Source of the DNA: Anodontia alba
Taxonomy: Eukaryota; Mollusca; Bivalvia; Lucinida; Lucinidae
DNA: 64,000 nt
Reading direction: 5' to 3'
Assembly: GCA_964016985.1 (NCBI GenBank)
Contig: OZ024825.1
Location: forward strand, 37,633,557 to 37,697,556
The notes beneath the pieces are model-generated. The model made no database searches and was not told the origin of the DNA. It saw only the letters and a list, made by a program, of their open reading frames with translations. A program made the translations under genes and the position numbers. This document shows positions 22,585 to 35,279 of this stretch, piece by piece (position 1 is the first letter of the stretch; every line of letters begins with the position of its first letter).

Positions 22585-23185
22585 GAGGCAGTGGAGATAG
22601 TTCCTTTTTACGGACGAGTGTAGGTTCACTCTCAATCTCGCAGATGGTCGACGTCGTGTGTAACGACGTCCCGGAGAACGCTTTGCCGACACCTGTGTTG
22701 TCGAACGGGATCGGTTTGGGGGTGGCTCTGTTATGGTCTGGGGAGGCATTGCTCACGGGATAAAATCACAGTTGATTATTGTTGCGGGCAATATGACCGC
22801 AGTAAGGTATAGGGATGAGATCTTGCGTCCTGTTGCAGTCCCGCTTGTGCAACAACGTAATCTGATTCTGCAACAGGACAATGCCCGACCACATGTTGCC
22901 CGAGTTTGTCAGGATTTCCTGGCAAACAATAACATCGCACCACTAGCATGGCCACCGTACAGTCCAGATTTGACCCTAACAGAGCACATGTGGGATGAGC
23001 TGGACAGAAGGGTTAGGAAGCGCCGAACCCCCCGCCCCCCCCCCCCCCCCGCAACTCTCGCACAACTAAGGAATGCGTTGATCGATGAATGGAATAACAT
23101 CCCAATGCTGTCAATGCTTTGGTTAACTATCCAAAGGAGAATTAGGGCAGCAACGGCAGCAAGAGGGGGGAACACCCGATATTGA
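22585..23185 (+). pseudogene. Tc1-type transposase fragment, right arm
   Basis: Begins in decayed sequence with F-L-F-T-D-E-C-R-F (first catalytic Asp) after an in-frame TAG. It continues with SVMVWGGIAHG, LILQQDNARPHVAR (second Asp) and SPDLTLTEHMWDELDRRV (Glu). Spacing from the second Asp to the Glu is 34, the DD34E pattern of Tc1. The usual P-I-E-H is L-T-E-H. The N-terminal DNA-binding part is absent and a C-run at about 23027-23050 distorts the frame. Confidence 0.87.
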
Positions 23186-23529
23186 TTTTCAGTTTGATTT
23201 TGATTTCAAGATTTGGGGGGTAGCTACCAATGAACTTCAATAACTCGAGACTTGTTGATCACAAACCAATGAAATTTGGAACTTTTGTTCCATACATGTA
23301 CCGTTTTGTAATCATAGTAAAATATTTAACAAACTTTTTTCAAACTTGAATGAAATTTAGGAATAAAATTTACCCTGCGTTTCTTTTTCCTTTCAGTATA
23401 CTATTATTATGAAGCACACATGGCACATGCTCAAGCTGAAACGCAGAATGCAGACTGTCGATTTCGTTATCACTGAGATTATGCCAAGAGTGACATTATG
23501 GCTGGCTAATCACAGCTGAAAAGATAATC

Positions 23530-23808
23530 CATTACGAAAACACACCTATTCAAATATATAGAAAATTTCTTCTCTAAAAACTGTAATTTTCCAGATAAAA
23601 AAACTCTGATATTTTTCATATTTCTGCTCAAATCATAGATTGTGGGTACTTGTTAGAACCGCCTCACCGAGGCGGTTCTAACGAGTACCCACAATCTATG
23701 TTTGGAGCAGAAATAAGAAAAATAATGTATACCCCTGTAAACCCCAGTTTTACTATATAAAAGAGGGGTTTAAGGGGGTCAATATTATATAGGCATGTGT
23801 TTGTGATG
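23530..23808 (-). mobile_element. MITE-1 copy 15
   Basis: CATTACGAAAACACACC to TGTTTGTGATG. The host flanks GATAATC and GATTATC are inverse to each other. Confidence 0.92.
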
Positions 23809-23945
23809 GATTATCAATCCTGCCATTGTGAACAGTAATCGATTAGTAATCACTGATTTTTTTTTATATAATTTTACCTGTCTGTCTGAGCATTCATCTT
23901 ACCATATGTTATACTTCACTGCATATATTTGGTCAGGCAGACTGA

Positions 23946-24012
23946 GCAAACAGTGTAGACCCAGATGAGACGCCGCAAAACGCGGCGTCTCATTTGGGTA
24001 TACACTGTTTGC
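23946..24012. repeat. B hairpin
   Basis: GCAAACAGTGTAGACCCAGA and its inverse around GACGCCGCAAAACGCGGCGTC. Confidence 0.88.
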
Positions 24013-24340
24013 CACTCATCAAGCAATTTTTAAACATAACATTGGGTGGTAAATTGTACTTGTTCAAATTTTAGGTAAATTATACTAAGTAATGGAAGTG
24101 TCTGAATACTAAGGGTAAATACGGTAAAGTAACAGACACAGAAATCAAATGATCTATCGCTAGCAAATCTGTATCGAAAAAATATTTTTTTGTGGAATTT
24201 ATCGATCAATTAATCGATTATCCGATCAATTGTGCCAGCCATTGTGTACATGAATCTATTTCTTTTAATCCAACGGAGGATCACCTTTCTTCTTTCGATC
24301 ACTTTGTTTCCTGAAACTATATTTGAAAAGTAAAATTAAT

Positions 24341-24610
24341 TACAGTCAAGCCTCTTTATACCGAAACTATACAACGATAAAATCGTTAAAATGATAATTT
24401 GACTGGCACGACATCTTATTTCAAAGGATGACAAATAATCACAAATAATGCAAGACCATTGTATTTAATACCTTTAGAAATATATGTTTTGGTTATATGT
24501 TAGAATGACCTAATTGAGGCGATTCTAACAAATATCCAAAATATATGTTCTACACGGAAATAAGAACAAAAGCAGGCCTTGCTTACATATCATCACCATG
24601 AATCTAAAGA
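24341..24610. mobile_element. J-family MITE copy
   Basis: TACAGTCAAGCCTCTTTATA, ATAATTTGACTG and AATAATGCAAGA match 13851-13980. The centre (24485-24550) again has the TTAGAATGACCTAATTGAGG hairpin core. The right end is unclear. Confidence 0.55.
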
Positions 24611-24639
24611 TACACAGAGTTAGATAAATAAGTAAATAA

Positions 24640-24653
24640 ATAAATAAACACAT

Positions 24654-24686
<33 letters not shown>
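24640..24686. repeat. Low-complexity AAAT/CA/A run
   Basis: AAATAAATAAAT followed by CACACACA and poly-A. Confidence 0.85.
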
Positions 24687-24714
24687 GAATGTTGAAACCA
24701 GTTTATTTGTGCAT

Positions 24715-24870
24715 CTAATATGGCAGCTGTGATGTTCTAAAAGTTAGCGGGTTCGACTCCAGCGAGCAACAAGTGTTGTGTCCTTGAGCAAACAACTTAT
24801 ACTTCACTGCTTGCGCCTAATACTCAGAAAATGAGTGTGTCGCAGTATATAAAGAAAAGAAAAAGAAAAA
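24715..24870 (+). mobile_element. SINE-like fragment, different family
   Basis: GCGGGTTCGACTCCAGCGAG resembles a tRNA B box, and the next block TGTTGTGTCCTTGAGCAAAC is typical of animal tRNA-derived SINEs. Ends in an A-rich tail. Low confidence. Confidence 0.45.
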
Positions 24871-24986
24871 GCTACAATTAATTTCGATGAAAACAGACAT
24901 TTAAAAACAATCACATTGCTTTCTTAACTGATATGGTTGAAAGTGTTGCAAACGGTCCTCGTACATTTGTGCTTAATTTTACGAAA

Positions 24987-25005
24987 ATATATATATATAT
25001 ATTTT

Positions 25006-25098
<93 letters not shown>

Positions 25099-25129
25099 TG
25101 TGTGCATAGTAAGCAATGTCCAGGCATTT

Positions 25130-25224
<95 letters not shown>

Positions 25225-25242
25225 TATATATATATATATAGA
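24987..25242. repeat. (AT)n microsatellite cluster
   Basis: Several TA arrays separated by short unique stretches. All Ile/Tyr-rich ORFs here are artefacts. 25243-26160 shows nothing recognisable. Confidence 0.97.
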
Positions 25243-26167
25243 CATTTTACATACAAAATGTGAGCTGTATATCTTTCCGCTCAAGTTACGATGATTTTTT
25301 AGCAAGATTCGCCGCCTTGGGACTCTGACTAATAATGAAGGTGACATAAACTATACTTATCGGTGATTGTACTTTCATGACCTTTAATAAGACATTGTAT
25401 CCGACTGAGGTCTGTTTCAAAACCCAACATGTTACGAACAGTTAACACTGATGTCTGTTTCCCTAGAGGGAGCAAAGAGTCTCGGACAGTATGGCTTGAT
25501 ATGTCTTAAAATTTTGCCATTCCTTGTGGCTCGAATAGATAACAGGCAGATTCGTCGCTGAAAATCAGCTTTCATCTGACAGTGCAAAATTGGCTTTGCA
25601 AACCTCAGTCCTTACTCTTACAAAAAGCGACTTTTTCCGACATGACAAAATGTGTCTAACAAGGAGACTGTAGGTAAATAAGATATAAAACGCCAGATGT
25701 TTAATGCAAGACATGACTATAAAAACATTAAAACGTACTCAAAACGCTCAAGTTTCCCTGAAATAACACCATCAAAACCCGTGTCGTGTTCCACAAAATT
25801 TACAGTGATATAGTCAACGCCAGCCTTTAGGATTTATTGTGAAACGGGCCCAGGGCCTAGTTTAGCAGTCATTCCTAAAGTTAAGAGTTTTCTTAAATTA
25901 AAGGGCTGATTTGCAGACATATTTTGCACGTTCACATAATATCTGTTTTTCGATGATAAAACTGATAAATATAGTTTGACATGTCTCTGAATAAATTTTA
26001 AACTATTCCTTTTAATTGATTTTAAGTACTCCATTTCGTATGTTAAAAGTCGGTAAGAGATAGGATAACTCTGAGGTAAGATTGTGACACTGGATCCGTG
26101 GTCAGTAGTTGGTTTGTAGTTTAACTGCTCAGTCAACATTATTAAGGTCATATCAAGCCGGCCAGTT

Positions 26168-26447
26168 CATTACGAAAACACGCCTATTCAAATATACAGA
26201 AAAAATCATCTCCAAAAACTGAAAATTTTCAGATAACAAACTCCGATATTTTTCATATTTCTGCTCAAAACATAGATTGTGGGTACTCGTTAGAATCGCC
26301 TCGCCGAGGCGGTTCTAACGAGTACCCACAATCTATGTTTTTGAGCTGAAATAAGAAACATAATGTATACCCCTGTAAACCCCGGTTTTACTATATAAAA
26401 GTGGAGTTTGAGGGGGGTCAAACTTATATAGGCGTGTTTTCGTGATG
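26168..26447 (-). mobile_element. MITE-1 copy 16
   Basis: CATTACGAAAACACGCC to GTTTTCGTGATG. It abuts the truncated 3' end of a minus-strand SINE. Confidence 0.92.
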
Positions 26448-26720
26448 TACATAACCACACTTTTCCTAAGCAGGCTTAATCCTCTAAGTGGTAAACTAGT
26501 ACTTGTGCTCATTAATTTGCCAGAAAGTAGCAACTGCCTTTCTTGAATCGTTGTGCAGAAACTGATAACTGCCCTTCTTGAATCAGCGTAAGGTAGAGAA
26601 TGGCCGTAGAAAATATTTCATGATCAATCTCCACGATAGAATGTTGCCTCGACCGGCGCGGATCGAACCGGCGACTCCCTGATCACTAGTCGGACGCGCA
26701 TCCGACTGAGCCACCGAGGC
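26448..26720 (-). mobile_element. tRNA-derived SINE with intact head
   Basis: Read on the minus strand, the head (26720-26646) is tRNA-like: acceptor halves GCCTCGG and TCGAGGC pair with one G-T pair, the A-box region is TGGCTCAGTCGG and the B box is GGTTCGATCC. The body carries CATGATCAATCTCCACG (plus-strand reading). It is the best-preserved head of the SINE family here. Confidence 0.85.
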
Positions 26721-26995
26721 TTGCTAAAATCCCTTGTCAGTTTAAAATTAATAATAATCCAAATTATTGCTTAATAAACTGTATTCAGTCTTACATGACA
26801 CACTTGTTTATGTGTTCATTAAATTTGAAATAATCCGACGTAATATTGTTGAGCTATTACACCTGTTTCGTTTTAAAATGCAAAAATGCAAATTTTGTAA
26901 TTCAACCTGTATCGCATGAGCAACACACTGAGATGTTTTAGTCATTTTTACCCTTATCCTGCTGTTCACGACAACCCCACCCTTTGCAAACTGTG

Positions 26996-27053
26996 TAGAT
27001 CCAGATCAGATGGCTTCTGAAGAAGCAATTTTATCAGGATCTACACTGTTTGT
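26996..27053. repeat. B hairpin
   Basis: GCAAACTGTGTAGATCCAGA with an imperfect inverse. About 200 bp upstream of the gene 2 start codon. Confidence 0.7.
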
Positions 27054-27251
27054 CATTCATTTTGTGAATTTAAACGAAAACATTATATGACGTAATCTGA
27101 TTGGCTGATAGTCAGAAATGGTGCAGCTAATTAAATTATTCAGCAGGATAAGTGTTAAAACTGAAGGTCGTAAAAGATATCTCCCTTGTGAAATATGGCG
27201 GAAAATACACCAAGACTATCCAGTCCCCTGAAAGTAAAGTAGTGATGAATA

Positions 27252-27432
27252 ATGAAGACTGTTGTGAGACAACTGACTCTGGTTTTCGGAAGTTTTGTGC
27301 TCCATTTCTTGTATTTTGGGATACCCCAATCATTCGGGGTGATCTACAGTGAATTAGTGTCCGTTTTTGATGTAGGGGAAGATGAGATTGGCTGGATTGC
27401 CTCCTTATTTCCTGGAGTACAACGTGGAGCAG
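27252..27432 (+). CDS. Gene 2 exon 1 (TM1)
   Basis: 181 nt from ATG to donor G|GTAGGA. Encodes MKTVVRQLTLVFGSFVLHF and GIPQSFGVIYSELVSVFD. An ATG seven bases upstream (27245) is in another frame and gives an unrelated peptide. Confidence 0.94.
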
Positions 27433-28979
27433 GTAGGATTAAATAAAACGCTTTCTTTATTAACCCTTTCGTCCATAGATGTCAATATATTGTCTTTAAA
27501 GACAATATATTGACATCTATGGACGAAAGGGTTAATAAAGAAATAATTATATGTATGTGTATTTGAAAAAAAAAATACTTTGTGATCGATGTTTATCATA
27601 AGCAGGAACACAATTGTAAAGAGAATAACTCCTGTTGGGACACTGTATTGATGAAATAGAGGCAGGCGAAACACATTACGGTAAATCTCCTAAAATTTCG
27701 AACACTTTATTCCATACTCTTTTGGCTTAAATTTTGCTTTTTATGCAGCAGCTTCTTTAAATATTTAGTGGAATGGCAAACAGTGTAGACCCTGATCAGA
27801 CTGCTCCTTCAGGAGCAGTCTGATCAGGGTCTACACTGTTTGCATATGTCATTTTGTCAGACGCTTTAGTGTTCGAATTTTTAGGACATTTACCGTATTG
27901 TAATTTTGAATTGCAACAGAAATAAGGGCGAGGTTGTCACTGTGTAAAATTAGTTTAAGTCCCCCATCACCACACACACACCTCCTCTACATAAGTAGTT
28001 GTTTCTATTGACCGTGTCAAGGTGATTCCTCTGTTGCCATTATTCTTTGTTTGTAAGTCGGTTATTGTATCAGTACCGCGATATCTTGTCACTTTTTTTT
28101 TTGTCCTCACCGCTTCATTACGAAAACATGCCTATTCAAATACATTGAAAATTTCACCACCAAAAACTGAAAGTTTTCAGATAAAAGTTCTGATCTTTTT
28201 ATACTTCTGGTCAAAACATAGATTGTGGATACTCATTAGAACAGCCTCGCTGAGGCGGTTCTAACGAGTACCCACAATCTATGTTTTTGATCAGAAATAA
28301 GAAAAATGATGTATACCCCTGTAAAGCCCAGTTTTACTATATAAAAGTGAGGTTTAAAAGGGTATGTTTTCATGATGTCTTCATTCGGAGCCTTCGAAAA
28401 GTAATGCTTTCGTATTGTGCCCTTTCCTGGGTTGCTTCTTCCATAGTTTTAGTCTGAGTTTATCATATTTACTAATTTAAGGAAAAGATTCATCAGGATA
28501 GAACTATTCCCATTCCACAGGTTTCTTATTGTTTTACCCAAGAAGAAATTTTCACTTACTGTGACAGTTTCGTTTCTCATCGAGAACCATCATTAAAGTG
28601 TGACCATGGCCTCGTGACGTCACTTACCACTAGACTGTTTCCTTACCACTAGAGTGGTTCGTAGTGGCAAACAATGGCCCATAGATGTTGCTCAGGTTGT
28701 TTGCTCCTTGGTCCCAGTTCAGAGACTGACGGACCCTTATAGCTGCTTTGATTTGTATGAGTCTCTGATTAGTCTCCTTGTCAATTACTTTTGCTCCTCC
28801 CAATCGACGACATGGTTAGCCTATTACCGATATGCTCTAACACTGCACTTTTGTCAAAACGGGTTTCAGGTGACTTTCGCTCTGACCTCTGATGAGCATT
28901 CAGTCTCAAGTTGATTTTTCTGCTACAGATTATATCGCTAAGGCAGACGATTCACACGAAACGTCAAGACTTATTTTCC

Positions 28980-29010
<31 letters not shown>

Positions 29011-29011
29011 G

Positions 29012-29052
<41 letters not shown>

Positions 29053-29631
29053 ATGTCGTCAGCTGCATTGGTGACTGGCGATTTAAGGGTTAAGGTACGT
29101 TCTCTGTACTGCATTGTAAGTTTAGTGGCATCACGAAAACATGCCTATATAATTTTGACCCCCTTAAACCCCACTTTTATAATAAAACTGGGGTTTACAG
29201 GGGTATACACTATTTTTCTTATTTCTGCTCAAAACATAGATTGTGGGTACTCTTTAGAACCGCCTCGTTGAGGCGGTTCTAACAAGTACCCACAATCTAT
29301 GTTTTGAGCAGAAACATGAAAAATATCAGATTTTTTTTTTTTATCTGAAAATGTTCATTTTTTGGTGGTAAAATTTTCAGTTTATCTGAATAGGCATGTT
29401 TCCGTAATGAATTTAATTTTTAGGGATAATTTCGGGAATTCTGGTATCTGCCTATGGACCTTGTGTAACAACTGTTGCTGGTTCGCTGCTCTTGACGATT
29501 GGTATGGTAGCCAGCGGCTTCGTTTCTAGTCCGCATCTTCTTTATCTCACATACGGAATAATAGCAGGTACGTGGAGAGTAAAATTGTACCTCCTTCATT
29601 CTTATTGTATGTAATAATAATAATAATAGCA

Positions 29632-29683
<52 letters not shown>

Positions 29684-32600
29684 GAATTGTTATAATAATG
29701 ATAGTCAAGATAATAAGGATAACAATGACAATAATCATGACAAAAATGATAAAAATAAAATAATTATAATAATAATTATTATTATTTTTATACCCCCGGC
29801 ATACGAAGTATGTAATGGGGGTATATAGTTTTTGTCTTTTCTGTGTGTCTGTCAGTCAGTCTGTCTGTCAGTCTGTCAGTCTGTTAACATTTATTTTGTG
29901 TCAAAGATATCCCAGGAACTACTTTACCTAGAAACTTGAAATTTTGTATACATGACAAGTATGACTAGTTGTATTATGGGAAAGAAAATAAGGGCCATGG
30001 GGTCAGGTCCCTTAGGGTTATTATCCTTTATTGTTCTGGCTATACTGATGGCCATGGCATTTATTTGTGTCAAAGATATCTCAGTAACTACTTTACCTAG
30101 AAACTTGAAATTTTGTACACATGACAAGTATGACTAGTTGTATTGTGGGAAAGAAAATAAGGGCCATGGGGCCAGGTCCCTTAAAGTTATTTCCCTTTGT
30201 TGTTCTGGCTATACTGATGGCCATGGCCGGGGGTATTAGTGAGCAAATTCTCACTTCATTGTTATTAGTATTAATAAAAATAATAAAAATAATACTATTA
30301 TTATTATTATCATTATCGTTATTATTACAATTATTATTATTATTATTAGTAGTAGTAGTAGTAGTAGTAGAATAAAGTAATAAATAATAATGATAATTAT
30401 AATCAAAGAATGAATAAGTTAATGTCCTCCCGCGTCTTCTGTTATAATTGATTACCACTCTTAATAAATGAATGTCATTATGTTAACAAATTACAAATGA
30501 AGATACTGAGAAAATTGTCAGAATCAGGAAGGATAGCCTTAAAAGGAGAGATAAACCAACAAAGACAAAACAAACGCCAGATATGAAACCACCGACGCAC
30601 AAACAATTAAGAACTGAAACAGAAGAATATCGTTAGAACGGCAAGTAGGACAACTACTAGAAAGCTTTAACAGTTTTTTTTTCGCGCGAAACAAGTCTAT
30701 ATAACGTGTACTCTGCTCCCCTCCCCGCCCCTTTATATATAGTGAAAACAGGAACATGCAGGGATCTACTTTATAAGGCCGATTTTCAGAATTTTGCCAT
30801 TTTAAACTAGCTTTTCATTGTTTCATGTACTTGTAGTAAACGTTTAATTACATATATTTGTCTCATTGGGCACACAACATTGAAACAACATCGAGTCAAC
30901 GTTGATACAACGTCTTGATATTGAATCAACATAGAATCGACGTTGTTTCACGTCACGTTAAAACAACGACGATTAAACGTTGAGCCGACGTCTTGACGTC
31001 GTTGAATCGACGTTGTTTCAACGTTGTGTGTCTGCTGGGTTAATTTGCTAAATAAGCAAAACACTCCACTTTTCTCATATCATGTGCCGTGGCCCTCACA
31101 GCTCTAGATTAGAGTGGTATCAAGGTGAACATCGTTTTTTTTTATTTCTCCACAAAACATATGTTGTGGGTACTCAATAGAAGCAGAACTTTTATTGAGT
31201 ATCGATAACATACGTTTTTGAGAATAAATGAAAAAGATGTTATTTTGTTTTGTAAAAAGCCTTTAGCTTATCTATAGCTGTAGCATAAAAATATAGATTT
31301 TACACAGGCACTGATGAGACTAAGCCAATTCGCAGACCGTCCTTGATCTATTCTGGCCACATGGTGTCTTAAAGGATCGTGTGTCACATTCTTTGATGTC
31401 TTGTTAGGTTTTGGTGCTTCCCTCCTTGCGTTGTCTGCTAATGGTATTATTATCAGTGAAGAATTTACAAAACGACGTACAGTTGCCTATGGAGTAGCAT
31501 CAGTAGGGGGATCTGTTGGAAATATTGTGCTACCTCATTTCACGTCTTGGTGCATTGATACTTATGGATGGAAAGGCTGTTTCATTCTGATGGGTGGGAT
31601 GTGCCTACAAGGTGTCATTATTGGCGCTCTATTCTATTCTGGACAGAAAGAACAGTTATCTACAAGCGAACAAAAAACAGGTATCAGACTTTGACGTATG
31701 AGCCAGCTCATGACAAAACCTACAAAATAGCATGTGCGCCTAGCGAAGACTCAGATCAGCATGGGCATCCGCCCAGTCTGATCAGAATCTTTGCTTTGCG
31801 CTCAGTGGGTAGCTAAAGACCCAAGCTTTCTCATCACGAAAACATGCCTATATAATATTGACCCCCTTAAACCCCACTCTTATATAGTAAAACTGGGGTT
31901 TACAGGGGTTACATATTTTTCTTATTTCTGCTCAAAAACATAAATTGTGGGTACTCGTTAGAACCGCCTCGGCGAGGCGGTTCTAACGAATACCCACAAT
32001 CTATGTTTTAAGCAGAAATATGAAAAATATCAGAGTTTTTTGTCTGAAAATTTTCATTTTTTTGGTGGTAGAATTTACAGTATATTTGAATAGGCGTGTT
32101 TTCGTAATGTTCAGGCAGACAGCGAGGACTCTGATCAGCCTGGGCGGATGCCCTGGCTGATCTGAGTCTTCGCTGGGCGCACATGTCATTTTGTAGGTTT
32201 TGTCATGCACTGGCCCAATTATAATTGGTCCAGCAGCCAATAATATATTGACCGCTGACTGCGGAAACGTGTTTTTGGGCATATACGGACAGCAAGCTGA
32301 TCTAGGCCCGCATTTGCCTGAAGATACGTTTTCGATCACTGCGGCCCGTACAGCTGATTTTGTTACTGAAAGAAAGCAAGTACGATATGTTGTTTTAAAA
32401 CCACTGTACAGCACGATTTGCATTGGGTTATAATGCGTGCAAGTTTCTACAGAGGATCAGGCAAGACCAGACAATACCGGTCCAATTCCAAATATATAAA
32501 ACTTGTTATTTTTTTCAATGATATGGTTGAAATTGTAGCAAACACGACTTGGGCATTTGTACTTTAAGTTTATGATATTGTTTTATTCGTTCTAAAGACA

Positions 32601-35227
32601 TTTTAAATATTCAGCGTTTCGTAAAAAACGCAAAGTCAAAGGGTTGCTATATACCACTCAAAGTCTTCTTTTCCCAAACTGATCTTGAACAAGAATGCTT
32701 CTTAGGAAAACAATAGGAGACCAAATGTAATAAATAAGAATATTTCCATCATGTCGATTAGATGATAGGTCAATTCTCCAAACTATGTAAAACGTTGAGG
32801 TATTTGTTTGTTTGTGTTGAGGTTTTACGGCCCAGTCAACCCATTGGGGATCATGTCGAGCGCGGTCAGTTTACCTAACCACACGTTTACTGGGCAGGCT
32901 TAGTGCTCTAAGCGGTTAACCAGTAGTATGCACATTCTCTCGCCAGAAACTGACAACTGCCCGTCTTGAATCAGCGGAAGGGACAGAAAACGTTTAGGTA
33001 TACACTCAAAAGAATTTATACAGCGAGTATCAGATTCACGAGTTAACTGCATTTGGAGTATTTAATGGTGCTGTCCAGTCATGTGTATCTACAAATCGTT
33101 ATACTTTTTAACTACAAATGAATCATTGCATCGTGAAAAATGTATGCATTAGCCGAAAGGCAATTCGTATTGAATTGCTATATAGTAATTATCATATAAA
33201 ACAATGTGCAATCATTCTGTACGAAGCAGTATTATAGATACTTGAACACATAGTGAACTGGACTTGCTCACAATTTAGGACACGTATGGGGAGGAAATAT
33301 GGTTTCAGAATATTTAGGATAGATATGGTTTATGTGTTTGACTGCATAATAATCCAATTAGAAGTAGCTATGTGTATAGCATTTTGAGTTTAATACACGT
33401 ATAATATATAAAGCGCATTCACCTTGTACTGGCTCTAAAATATCAATAAAACTTGCTATAAAATGGCAATTTGCATTTTATTACTTGAGCCGCGTTAAGT
33501 AAAAATGTGTGTGCTTTCAAACATGCGTAAAATTCACAAATTCAGGTCATCCTGTACATGTACAAAGTGTCATCCGGACCATTGCTTTTTATCCAAACAC
33601 TCTCTAGTATCGAATGATTCTGTGAGCAGACAGTGAAGGCCCTGATCAGACTGCGCGGATGCGCAGTCTGATCTGGGCCTTCTATGTCCATAGATGTCCG
33701 CACATGCCCAAAGTCACGTTTCCGCTTGGCACGCCCCATGTATGAGTGTATCGACAAGATTGCTGATACTCGAATTTGTAAACAGGTGGCATTGAAAGTA
33801 TTCAGCGGGTATATGACGTTTATACAACGTCAAATTAACGTCGATGCAACGCCATGAAGTTGCATCGTCGTTAACGCGATATCACGTTGCAGCGACGTAA
33901 ATGCGACGTTGTATAAACGCCATGTTTCCACTAGGTAGGATCTGAATTTGTAATTTGAGTTTTTCGGCGTAGCTGTATAACCTGGCTTTCGACATACTTA
34001 TTGGTATTAGTCTCGAATGAATAAATAGTAATTGCGATTGGTTAAAAATGTGTAAACTTCTGTAAATAAGTAGGGGTAAGTATAGAATTTACCGATGTTT
34101 GACGAATACATTTGTGACTGAACAATCACTTAATTATGACATTTATCTATTTAAAGTTGTACAGTATGGCAATGCAGATGTTAAACAATGGACAAAAATA
34201 CCCATAATTTAAATAATACCAATAAAATAGTTGCAATGATATAAATGATTATAGACGAGCTTTTAATTCTGTACAGTGTAACTAAATTGTTTGATATAAG
34301 CGGCCCAAACGTTGAGCGAACAAGGGACGTTCAAGTTTACTTCTCTCCACTGTGTCCATAATATACAGAATTATCATGTGCCTTGTATTATGTGCTAAAG
34401 GGATGTAAAATTGCATGGTTTAATTTTATATAATAAATAAACAGGAACTATGCCTTAAGCTTGGTAGAAATATTGGCAACATAAATAATATTGTTCATTC
34501 TTAACTAGGTAATAGGTTTGTTGAACACCCCTTTTATTTTATTCACGGTGTAAGCGGCCTATTGCGTCGTGAACGACACGAAGAAGAAATATTACTATTT
34601 TTAGCCTCCGCTTCAGGTAGGATTTTTTAGAATATCTCTCCTCATACCGAATGGAATTTGTTCAAATAAAGCGCAGAGTACGCGAGAAATCAAGGTCTTT
34701 CTGGTGGTGTAAGCACTATTCTGCGATCTGGTCTAATTCTCGAGAACATTCGAAGAATGTTTTTGCTGTCAATCTGGGTCACCGGAACAATGTACATGAA
34801 TTTTGACGAAAAACATTCTCCGAATGTTCTCGAGAATCAGACCAGATTGCAGAATAGCACTGACACCGCGAGAAAGAGCTTGATTTTCCGCGAACTCTGT
34901 GCTTTATTTGACAACGATTCATCAGGTATAAATCGAGATATTCTAAAACATCCTACCTGAAGCGGAGCTAAAAATAGTAACAAACTGTGCGCCTAGTCAT
35001 TTCGTCACGTGTTTCCCACGTCTGAAAGTCAATGTGTTGGAGGGCCGAATGATTGTTCAAAGTTTATGAATAGAGACCGTTATTTTTCGGCTATTTGAAG
35101 TATGGTGCATTCAGTCACCGTGAAATTATGCTAGATCACTATTGTTGTCTAACCAATTCATCTGTACAATTAGATAATCCATTCCAATTAATTATGCAAT
35201 AATATTGCAAACAGTTAGTTAAACGAT

Positions 35228-35279
<52 letters not shown>

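Larger units (their letters stand above)
21962..23396 (+). mobile_element. Fold-back Tc1/mariner element flanked by TA
   Basis: Ends are CTGAAAGGAAAAAGAAACGC and its exact inverse, each flanked by TA (21960-21961 and 23397-23398), as for Tc1/mariner elements. The left 611 bp (21962-22572) is an inverted copy of the right end (about 22788-23396). The roughly 215 bp between them (22573-22787) occur once and belong to the right copy. Both arms carry only the C-terminal half of a transposase, so the element looks non-autonomous. Confidence 0.88.

Noticed and set aside
22573..22749. N-terminal part of the 211-codon minus-strand ORF
   Set aside because: It is the antisense of the right transposase copy; only the part below about 22572 is transposase in this strand.
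24911..25347. ORFs rich in Ile and Tyr on both strands
   Set aside because: Translations of TA microsatellites; the same applies to 36422-36769.
26646..26720. tRNA gene on the minus strand
   Set aside because: The sequence continues into the body of a SINE present six times in the window, so it is a SINE head. Function as a tRNA is unlikely.
29924..30458. Pairs of similar ORFs on both strands
   Set aside because: They arise from the 170-bp tandem units and an AAT array.
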